Below are positions 43,661 through 49,434 of a stretch of 49,434 bases of DNA, piece by piece. The position numbers were made by a program, and so were the translations under genes. The notes beneath the pieces were generated by a model that saw only the letters and a list, made by a program, of their open reading frames with translations, made no database searches and was not told where the DNA came from. Where the stretch lies: the NCBI GenBank assembly GCA_018667915.1, contig JABIRI010000333.1, positions 1 to 49,434 on the forward strand, written 5' to 3'. The DNA comes from Opitutaceae bacterium (lineage in GTDB: Bacteria > Verrucomicrobiota > Verrucomicrobiia > Opitutales > Opitutaceae). How positions within the stretch are numbered: position 1 is the stretch's first letter; each line of letters begins with the position of its first letter.

Positions 43661-45154
43661 ATGAACACCCTCTCCGGATCTGATCCGATTCTCGACTGCG
43701 CTGCAGCGGCTGCGTTCGAGCAGGACCGGTTCGGCGGAGACGAAACCAAAGAGTGGCCGGCGATGCGCGCGGCCGGCGAGGCGTTGGCTCATGCCATATT
43801 GGCCGACCTAAACGTGGCCGGTGTCACTCCCGCTCAATCGGGACGCGTGCTCGTGCTGGTAGGAAAGGGGCACAATGGCGGAGATGCCATGCTCGCCGCG
43901 GCGCAGTTGGCTCAGGGCACGAATTGGTCTTTCGAAATCGGATTTATTTTTAGTCAGAATCGGTTACGTCCGTTGGCCGAAAGGGCATGGCGGGAATTAC
44001 AGGCCGAGGTGGGGAGCGAGCGCGTCCGAGCGGTGCGCCGGACGAACGCGGCTGGTTCCTACATCGCGATCATTGATGGCGTGTTCGGTTTTCAGTTTCG
44101 ATCGCCCTTGGCTAAACTCGCCCTGTCGTGGCTTGCAGGCGCGAATGAGATGAAGGCCGAGTTAAAATGTGCGGTCGATCTACCCAGCGGTTTGAGCGAC
44201 CCCGGCGCATTCCAAGCCGACGCGATTTACGCCACGGGTATCTTCAAGAGCCCCCTGTTGGAACATGTGGGTAAGAGTCGACTGCGGTATCTCGATCTGG
44301 GGTTTTTTGTCGATGAGGCGGAAGACGAGATTCGTGTGCTTACGTCACGAGTATTGGACCCGTTGCGGAGCCTGCGGGCGGTTGACTCCGATAAGCGAAC
44401 TTATGGTCAGTTGGCAGTGATCGGTGGTTCGAGAAGTTATCCGGGAGCGATAGGTATGGCCGTGGCGGCCGCACTTCAAAGTGGCGTGGGCAATGTCACC
44501 GCGTTTGTGCCAGAGTCCATTGCGCCGGCTTTTGCGGCGCGTTGGCCGGAAGCGATGTGGATGGGCTGCCCGGAGACAGAAGAGGGCGGTATTGCGATGG
44601 AGGCGGGCCTCATGATCCGACGACACTTGGAGCGCGCCACGGCGATGTTAATCGGTCCGGGAATCGGACGTGAGGCGGAAACGTTGGCGTTGGTCGCCGA
44701 TTTGATTCGGGAGATTAAGTGCCCGTTGGTTCTCGATGCCGATGCGTTGCAGCCCGAATTAGTGGACCTCGGATCCGCTCCCCGCGTGCTCACACCTCAT
44801 CAGGGCGAGTTTGATCGTATCACGAACCTGGGGGGAAGAGACCTGAGTGAATTGAATTGGTCAGTGCCTGCCGTGACGGTGTTGAAAGGCCCGGTGACAC
44901 GAATCTTTGACGGTTCCGTGGTCTACCATGGAATTCACGGGGGACCGGTGTTGGCCCGCGGAGGGAGTGGCGATATGTTGGCCGGACTGGTGGGCGGTCG
45001 ACTCGCTGTTCAGCCAAACGATTTGGCGTTAGCTGCGGCGCAAGGCGTAGTCTGGCATGGAATGGCTGCTCAATGGGTGGCGGAACATCGCGGTGAAATT
45101 GCCGTGCGCACGTCCGAAATTTTGTCTGCCCTGAACTCGGTGATCCGACCATGA
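43661..45154 (+). CDS. nnr: Bifunctional NAD(P)H-hydrate epimerase / ADP-dependent dehydratase
   Basis: Encodes 497 residues that repair hydrated NADH and NADPH. The N-terminal YjeF-type epimerase domain (about 1-220) has GKGHNGGDAM in place of the more usual GxGNNGGDG, and IIDGVFGFQF. The C-terminal ribokinase-like dehydratase domain has GGSRSYPGAIGMA, LIGPGIGR, LDADAL, LTPHQGEF and LARGGSGDMLAG. Fusion of both activities is common in bacteria. The stop overlaps the dprA ATG by four bases (ATGA). Confidence 0.94.
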   Translation: MNTLSGSDPILDCAAAAAFEQDRFGGDETKEWPAMRAAGEALAHAILADLNVAGVTPAQSGRVLVLVGKGHNGGDAMLAAAQLAQGTNWSFEIGFIFSQNRLRPLAERAWRELQAEVGSERVRAVRRTNAAGSYIAIIDGVFGFQFRSPLAKLALSWLAGANEMKAELKCAVDLPSGLSDPGAFQADAIYATGIFKSPLLEHVGKSRLRYLDLGFFVDEAEDEIRVLTSRVLDPLRSLRAVDSDKRTYGQLAVIGGSRSYPGAIGMAVAAALQSGVGNVTAFVPESIAPAFAARWPEAMWMGCPETEEGGIAMEAGLMIRRHLERATAMLIGPGIGREAETLALVADLIREIKCPLVLDADALQPELVDLGSAPRVLTPHQGEFDRITNLGGRDLSELNWSVPAVTVLKGPVTRIFDGSVVYHGIHGGPVLARGGSGDMLAGLVGGRLAVQPNDLALAAAQGVVWHGMAAQWVAEHRGEIAVRTSEILSALNSVIRP

Positions 45155-46266
45155 GCCTTACCGAAAAACAAGCGTTTCTCGTATTGAATGCGTTACCGAA
45201 TATCGGACCGGTGAATGTGCGCCGACTGTTGGATCAATTCGGAGATGATCCCTGCGCCGTGCTTGATGCTTCGGCGTCAGAGTTGGAGCGAGTAAAAGGC
45301 GTGGGACCGACTATCAGCCGCTCGGTTACGGCTTGGGCGGATCGGGTGGACCTCGAACGCGAAGAGGAGCGCTTGGTGCACGCGAAGGCTCGTTTTGTTA
45401 CGTGTCGGGATGAAAACTACCCGGCGCTTCTGCGTGAACTCTACGATCCTCCGATTGGGCTGTATCAGAAAGGTGACTACGAATTTATACGCCCGGGAGT
45501 AGCGGTGGTGGGCAGCCGAAAAACGACACTCTATGGTCAGAAAGTGGCTCGAACTTTGGCCCGTGAATTAACGCAGGCCGGTTTTTGTATTGTGAGTGGT
45601 TTAGCCCGTGGGATCGATACGGCGGCACATGAAGGATCGTTGGAAGCGGGGGGACCCACGGTGGGCGTATTGGGCACGGGGATGGATATAATTTACCCCC
45701 CTGAAAACTTGGATCTTTATCGGCAAGTTAAGGCGCACGGTGCGGTGGTCAGCGAATTTCCCTTTGGGCGCCGTGCGGATCGTCAGTCATTCGCCATGCG
45801 CAACCGGATTGTCGCTGGAATGTCGGTTGCCGTGGTGGTGGTCGAATCAGACAAAGCCGGTGGATCGATGATCACCGCGCGCTTCGCAGGAGAGCAGGGG
45901 CGTCAACTTTTCGCGGTTCCCGGTCGCATCGATCAGCCAACGAGCGCGGGGTGTCACCAATTGATTAGAGATGGCGCGTCCTTGGTGACGTGCGTCGATG
46001 ATATCTTGGCCGAGTTTAGTTATTTGGACGGCTTGGCCCCGACGCCGGTGGCGGCTTCAACAAATGGTCCGATTGACGCGGGTCCCCCCATGAGTTCGAT
46101 TGAAGCCAAGGTCATGACCGGATTTTCCGGAGGCGCGCGATTGGTTGCAGATGAACTCGCCGAGATCACGGGTGAATCGATTGCCGAGATCAACACCGCC
46201 TTGATGATGCTGGAACTCCAACGCCGCATCGCCAAACAACCGGATGGTCGTTTTGAGGCGGTGTGA
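45151..46266 (+). CDS. dprA: DNA processing protein DprA
   Basis: Encodes 371 residues of the single-stranded DNA-binding loader of RecA in natural transformation. Helix-hairpin-helix region (15-60, LPNIGPVNVRRLL, VKGVGPTISR), the Rossmann-like core with VAVVGSRKTTLYG (117-129), SGLARGIDTAAH and FAMRNRIVAGMS, and a C-terminal winged-helix part (about 305-371) are present. Start overlaps the upstream stop. Its presence alone does not show competence, since DprA is widespread. Confidence 0.96.
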   Translation: MSLTEKQAFLVLNALPNIGPVNVRRLLDQFGDDPCAVLDASASELERVKGVGPTISRSVTAWADRVDLEREEERLVHAKARFVTCRDENYPALLRELYDPPIGLYQKGDYEFIRPGVAVVGSRKTTLYGQKVARTLARELTQAGFCIVSGLARGIDTAAHEGSLEAGGPTVGVLGTGMDIIYPPENLDLYRQVKAHGAVVSEFPFGRRADRQSFAMRNRIVAGMSVAVVVVESDKAGGSMITARFAGEQGRQLFAVPGRIDQPTSAGCHQLIRDGASLVTCVDDILAEFSYLDGLAPTPVAASTNGPIDAGPPMSSIEAKVMTGFSGGARLVADELAEITGESIAEINTALMMLELQRRIAKQPDGRFEAV

Positions 46267-46302
46267 ACGTGGACTGGCGGGTTGTATTTAGGGGCGCAGT
46301 AA

Positions 46303-46398
46303 CCGGGGTCGTTGACCCCGGGATTGCGGTGTGTTCGACGAGATCGGACTACGTGAGTTTCCCGGACCATATGGCTGCTCCGGGGGCAGCGACCCCGG
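46303..46398. repeat. Two copies of a GC-rich palindrome between dprA and the HIT gene
   Basis: CCGGGGTCGTTGACCCCGG (46303-46321, 8-bp perfect stem) and CCGGGGGCAGCGACCCCGG (46380-46398, imperfect) are 19-base palindromes 58 bases apart in the gap between convergent genes. They could be a bidirectional terminator pair (no T runs) or copies of a REP-like repeat. Confidence 0.6.
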
Positions 46399-46417
46399 CT
46401 ACCATGACTGGTGCGAA

Positions 46418-46759
46418 CTAGCCCGGAGGCCACTGCATTTGGCGTTCGCCGAGGAGGTGGATGTGGAGATGGGGGACGCTTTCGCAGCCGTGGGGGCCAT
46501 TGTTGATGACGACCCGGAATCCTTCGGTGAGATTGAGTTTCTTCGCCATATCACGCGCGGTGAGCATGAGATGGCCTAAGATTGAGCCCTGATCATCGGT
46601 GGCTTCACCTAGGCGGGGAATGGGGGCTTTGGGGATTACGAGAAGGTGCACCGGCGCCTGGGGTTGGATATCCCGAATCACGATACACGTCTCGTCTTCG
46701 TGTTCGATTTCGGCTGGGATTTCACGCGCGACAATTTTTTGAAAAAGAGTCTTTTCCAT
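46418..46759 (-). CDS. HIT-family nucleotide-binding protein (HinT-like)
   Basis: Encodes 113 residues of a histidine-triad protein, probably a purine nucleoside phosphoramidase. FQKIVAREIPAEIEHEDE is the typical N-terminus, and the triad HLHIHLL has H97, H99 and H101. Length matches HinT. It converges with dprA across the palindrome pair. The exact physiological substrate is unknown for this family. Confidence 0.94.
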   Translation of the reverse strand: MEKTLFQKIVAREIPAEIEHEDETCIVIRDIQPQAPVHLLVIPKAPIPRLGEATDDQGSILGHLMLTARDMAKKLNLTEGFRVVINNGPHGCESVPHLHIHLLGERQMQWPPG

Positions 46760-46771
46760 GCGCTACTATGG

Positions 46772-46839
46772 CCCACGGAACACGCGGAATACACGGAAAT
46801 AATGCGTCTCGATTCCGTGTATTCTGGGTGTTCCGCGGG
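46772..46839. repeat. Long imperfect inverted repeat (27-base arms)
   Basis: The arm 46772-46798 pairs with 46813-46839 around a 14-base loop, with only four mismatched positions. Inside each arm a 9-base period is visible (CACGGAACA, CGCGGAATA, CACGGAA). It lies exactly in the space between the HIT gene and the unknown minus-strand gene, whose stop codon touches its right end. It may act as terminator or be a MITE/REP-like element; the motif resembles sequences I recall as scattered in related genomes, which needs a search. Confidence 0.8.
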
Positions 46840-47346
46840 CTATAAAAATAGTAGGTTCAAATTCGCGCTAGGGGCGGTGCGGGCGGCGGCGAGTTCCTGG
46901 GTGTAAGTCAGGGCGTCGGTGTATTCTTTTTTGCGACGTGGGGTTTGTCGTTTGTCGGACGGCAACAGGGCGGGGCGCAAGTTGGTCACCAGCAACGTGG
47001 ATTCGCGAAACGGGGTCAGTTTTTTGAGCCCGGTCATGAGTTCCGCGCGGGCGAAGAGTGGTGTCGCAGCCGTTAAGGTATGCGAGGCGTCCCAGTGGAA
47101 AAATCCATGTTGGGGTAGGTGGGAAAATGAGGTCTCCAGCAGTCTTGCCGCCGCGGTGTTAAAGGCCGCATCGAATTTTTGAGCGAACTCGGGATGTTCG
47201 CGTGTTTGCTCCGAAAACTCCGCGAGGCTAAACGTGATGGCGGATTTGATCTGCTCGGCGAGGTAGAGGTCCTGCCCCGTGACGTGCGCGAAAAGCGCGT
47301 TGATCAGGTGCAGGCGTCGCAGTTCGGCGCGGGCCGGAGTACTCAT
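46840..47346 (-). CDS. Unknown protein translationally coupled to nrdR
   Basis: Encodes 168 residues without signal peptide or membrane helix, mainly helical (AELRRLHLINALFAHV, AEQIKSAITFSLAEF). The ATG overlaps the nrdR stop by four bases (ATGA), which supports a true, coupled gene. Basic segment DKRQTPRRKKEYTDAL lies near the C-terminus. No family recognised; a helper of NrdR or a chance operon partner cannot be distinguished. Confidence 0.75.
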   Translation of the reverse strand: MSTPARAELRRLHLINALFAHVTGQDLYLAEQIKSAITFSLAEFSEQTREHPEFAQKFDAAFNTAAARLLETSFSHLPQHGFFHWDASHTLTAATPLFARAELMTGLKKLTPFRESTLLVTNLRPALLPSDKRQTPRRKKEYTDALTYTQELAAARTAPSANLNLLFL

Positions 47347-47801
47347 GGGCTGGTCCGGTCGAGTGATTCGATCTCTTCAATAAACTCCGAGGCGTCGCGA
47401 AACTGTTTGTAGATGCTGGCGAAGCGCACGTAGGCGACTTGGTCGATGCGGGAAAGGTTTTGCATCACGGCATCGCCGATTGCGCGGGAAGGGATTTGCG
47501 CATCAAACTGTGCTTCCAGAATGTCGATCACGTCTTCGACCAACATAGAGATGCGCTCCTCATCGATCGGACGTTTGTGGCAGGCCGCGCGGATGGACTG
47601 CGTAAGTTTGGCGCGATCGAAATCTTCGCGGCGCTCATCGCGTTTGAGCACAATGAGTCCTTCGCGAACCAATGTTTCGGTAGTGCTGAAGCGGTGACCG
47701 CATTCGAGACACTCGCGGCGGCGGCGGATGGTATTACCTTCCTTGCTTATGCGGGAGTCGGTGACCTTGTCCTCGATGGAGGTGCATTTTGGGCAGCGCA
47801 T
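47343..47801 (-). CDS. nrdR: Transcriptional repressor NrdR
   Basis: Encodes 152 residues of the repressor of ribonucleotide reductase genes. The N-terminal zinc ribbon has C3, C6, C31 and C34 (MRCPKC, RRRECLECGHRF). An ATP-cone domain spans about residues 46-136 (VLKRDERREDFDRAKL, VAYVRFASIYKQF). It senses dATP/ATP and binds NrdR boxes. trpG lies 9 bases upstream on the same strand. Confidence 0.96.
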   Translation of the reverse strand: MRCPKCTSIEDKVTDSRISKEGNTIRRRRECLECGHRFSTTETLVREGLIVLKRDERREDFDRAKLTQSIRAACHKRPIDEERISMLVEDVIDILEAQFDAQIPSRAIGDAVMQNLSRIDQVAYVRFASIYKQFRDASEFIEEIESLDRTSP

Positions 47802-47810
47802 GGTGGCGGA

Positions 47811-48377
47811 TCAGTTGAGGGTCAGGAAATTTTCGAGAATCTTCATGCCGCCCTCGGTGGCGATGGATTCGGGATGAAATTGCACGCCCCAGATGGGCAG
47901 ATCCTTATGCCGGATTCCCATGATCTCGCCTTCGGCGGTTTCGGCCGTGATCTCGAGGCAATCGGGACAGGAGTCGCGCTCAACCAGCAGGGAGTGGTAG
48001 CGCGTCCCGGCGAAGCCTTGGGGGAGTCCCGCGAATACGTCGGTATCTTGATGCGTGATCGGCGAGGTTTTACCGTGCATGAGCTGGTCAGCTCGCACGA
48101 TCTTACCGCCAAAATGTTGGGCAATGGATTGATGTCCCAGGCACACGCCGAAAAGCGGAACTTTACCGGCGAACTCAGCGATCATGCTCAGCGATACGCC
48201 CGCCTCGGTGGGGGAGCAGGGACCGGGGGAGATGAGCACGCGGTCGGGTTTTAGAGCGAGAGCCTCGGCTGGCGTGATCTCGTCATTGCGCAAGACACGT
48301 TGATCCACGCCCAATTGACCGAAGTATTGGACGAGGTTGAAAGTAAAGGAGTCGTAGTTGTCGATTACGAGTAGCAC
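47811..48377 (-). CDS. trpG: Anthranilate / aminodeoxychorismate synthase, glutaminase component
   Basis: Encodes 188 residues of a class I glutamine amidotransferase. [18 protein letters not shown] at the N-terminus fixes the GTG at 48377; the open frame continues upstream but overlaps tgt and is rejected. Triad C79 (GVCLGHQ), H168 and E170 (FHPES) are present. It feeds ammonia to TrpE or PabB; from sequence the two roles (trpG, pabA) cannot be separated, and no trpE/pabB is in the window. Confidence 0.92.
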   Translation of the reverse strand: MLLVIDNYDSFTFNLVQYFGQLGVDQRVLRNDEITPAEALALKPDRVLISPGPCSPTEAGVSLSMIAEFAGKVPLFGVCLGHQSIAQHFGGKIVRADQLMHGKTSPITHQDTDVFAGLPQGFAGTRYHSLLVERDSCPDCLEITAETAEGEIMGIRHKDLPIWGVQFHPESIATEGGMKILENFLTLN

Positions 48378-48392
48378 AGGATATAGCGGGGG

Positions 48393-48421
48393 ATTAGCTG
48401 GTGGATTGACAGCAGGGTCAA
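48393..48421 (-). promoter_or_regulatory. Candidate promoter of trpG-nrdR
   Basis: On the minus strand TTGACC (48421-48416) and GCTAAT (48398-48393) are spaced by 17 bases. Expected transcription start is near 48386, only about nine bases before the GTG. This agrees with the absence of a Shine-Dalgarno sequence. Confidence 0.5.
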
Positions 48422-48436
48422 GCGTCCGGGTAGGGT
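48406..48436 (+). promoter_or_regulatory. Candidate promoter of tgt
   Basis: A perfect -35 TTGACA (48406-48411) is followed 19 bases later by TAGGGT (48431-48436), a weak -10 of the TAnnnT form. Transcription would start near 48443, a few bases before the ATG. It interleaves with the divergent trpG promoter. Confidence 0.4.
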
Positions 48437-48447
48437 GTAGTTCTCCT

Positions 48448-49434
48448 ATGGTTGAACACTTTGATTTGCTCCTAACTGATACGGACACGGCGGCCCGTCG
48501 TGGTAGGCTGCGCACGCGGCATGGGGTCATCGAGACGCCGATCTTTATGCCGGTCGGCACGCAGGGAACCGTGAAAGCGCTGACGCCACAGCATTTACAC
48601 GACATCGATGCTCAAATCATCCTGGGCAATACGTATCACCTCAACTTGCGCCCTGGCAGCGACTTGGTGCGTGAAATGGGGGGGCTCCATAAGTTCATGA
48701 ACTGGGATAAACCGATCCTGACCGATAGCGGCGGCTTTCAGGTCTTCTCCCTAGCGAAATTGCGCAAATTGCACGACAATGGGATCGAGTTTCAGAGTCA
48801 CTTGGACGGTCGGAAGTGTTTTCTCGGCCCCAAGGAGGTCATGGAGATTCAGACTAACCTGGGCAGCGATATTGCGATGGTGATTGATGAGTGTCCGCCG
48901 TGGCCCTGTGAGCGCGATGCCTGCGCCGCGGCCGTTGAGCGGAGCTTGCGGTGGGCGACGCAGTGTCGCGATATCGCTCAGGAGAGCGGATTTTTCGCCG
49001 ACGGGCATCATCTTTTTGGCATCGTGCAAGGGTCGACCTTCGATGACATGCGGCGCGAGGCAGCGGAATCATTGGCGGAGCTGGATCTGCCGGGCTACGC
49101 GGTCGGCGGCGTGAGTGTCGGTGAACCCGAACCTGAGATGCTCAAACAGGTCGGCGCGACCACTCAATTTATGCCGACGAACAAACCGCGATATACGATG
49201 GGATTGGGAACGCCGCCTCAGTTGCTCAAAATGGTCGCGTTGGGCGTCGATATGTTCGACTGCGTATTGCCTTCGCGCGTGGCCCGCAACGGGCTGGTGT
49301 TCACGCCGGACGGGCCGATGAATCTACGCAATAAGCGATTCCAGGCAGATCAAAATCCGATCGTGGAAGGCATGCAGAATTACACCTGCCGGAATTTCAC
49401 CCGCGCCTATTTACGGCACTTGGTGCTGGCCGAA
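48448..49434 (+). CDS. tgt: Queuine tRNA-ribosyltransferase, 3' end outside window (partial)
   Basis: Encodes at least 329 residues; the window ends in the frame. The enzyme exchanges guanine 34 of tRNA for a queuine precursor. Catalytic D93 ([12 protein letters not shown]) and nucleophile D271 ([14 protein letters not shown]) are in place, as are GGVSVGEP and GLGTPPQLL. At the zinc site, normally C-X-C-X2-C before RNF-RAYLRHL, the residues are M309, N311 and C314: two of the three cysteines are lost. The ATG at 48448 has no Shine-Dalgarno sequence. Confidence 0.95.
   Translation, partial: MVEHFDLLLTDTDTAARRGRLRTRHGVIETPIFMPVGTQGTVKALTPQHLHDIDAQIILGNTYHLNLRPGSDLVREMGGLHKFMNWDKPILTDSGGFQVFSLAKLRKLHDNGIEFQSHLDGRKCFLGPKEVMEIQTNLGSDIAMVIDECPPWPCERDACAAAVERSLRWATQCRDIAQESGFFADGHHLFGIVQGSTFDDMRREAAESLAELDLPGYAVGGVSVGEPEPEMLKQVGATTQFMPTNKPRYTMGLGTPPQLLKMVALGVDMFDCVLPSRVARNGLVFTPDGPMNLRNKRFQADQNPIVEGMQNYTCRNFTRAYLRHLVLAE

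Noticed and set aside
48378-48605. Longer N-terminus of the trpG product
   Set aside because: It would overlap the 5' part of tgt in antisense and adds residues not seen in the family; GTG 48377 fits [10 protein letters not shown].

Overview
The window looks like chromosomal DNA of a member of the Verrucomicrobiota, most likely Opitutae/Opitutaceae-like. This is an inference from the overall gene order and the look of the proteins, without any database search. No tRNA, rRNA, CRISPR array, insertion sequence, integrase or replication origin was recognised.

Region 1 (1-24247) is the information-processing core, all on the + strand: the last codons of rpoB, then rpoC, two strong terminators and a long spacer, followed by the str, S10, spc and alpha blocks fused into one array (rpsL-rpsG-fusA-rpsJ-rplC-rplD-rplW-rplB-rpsS-rplV-rpsC-rplP-rpmC-rpsQ-rplN-rplX-rplE-rpsN-rpsH-rplF-rplR-rpsE-rplO-secY-[adk relic]-map-rpsM-rpsK-rpsD-rpoA-rplQ) that closes at a clear terminator. 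Four genes usually found here are missing from their normal slots: tuf, rpmD, infA and rpmJ. Unusual features are loss of all four ligands of the second zinc site of RpoC, a low-complexity tail on uS5, uS11 and bL17, a P-loop-less adenylate kinase descendant in the adk slot, and many start codons with no Shine-Dalgarno sequence but a CC-ATG context.

Region 2 (24320-32104) is housekeeping metabolism on the + strand: a small zinc-ribbon membrane protein, guaA, a secreted protein, a tight hisD-hisC-hisB-hisH cluster and a citrate synthase gene with its own candidate promoter.

Region 3 (32109-41846) is the accessory part: a polytopic membrane protein, a TIR-TM-TolB-like-TPR protein, a dehydrogenase/hydrolase pair that fits the non-phosphorylative L-fucose pathway, a family 2 glycosyltransferase, a sulfurtransferase, and a minus-strand set of three genes (membrane protein, degenerate TIR, TM/helical-repeat protein). 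The last two of these look like one TIR-TM-repeat protein split by a frameshift.

Region 4 (41845-49434) returns to housekeeping: pdxJ, acpS, a membrane-anchored protein of unknown function, the bifunctional NAD(P)H-hydrate repair enzyme and dprA on +; hinT-like HIT protein, an unknown protein, nrdR and trpG/pabA on -; and tgt on +, running off the window end. tgt has lost two of its three zinc cysteines. The best candidates for something new are the two related TIR proteins with the split gene, the repeated loss of zinc ligands, the degenerate Adk, and the RGG-like uS5 extension that resembles the one on eukaryotic uS5.
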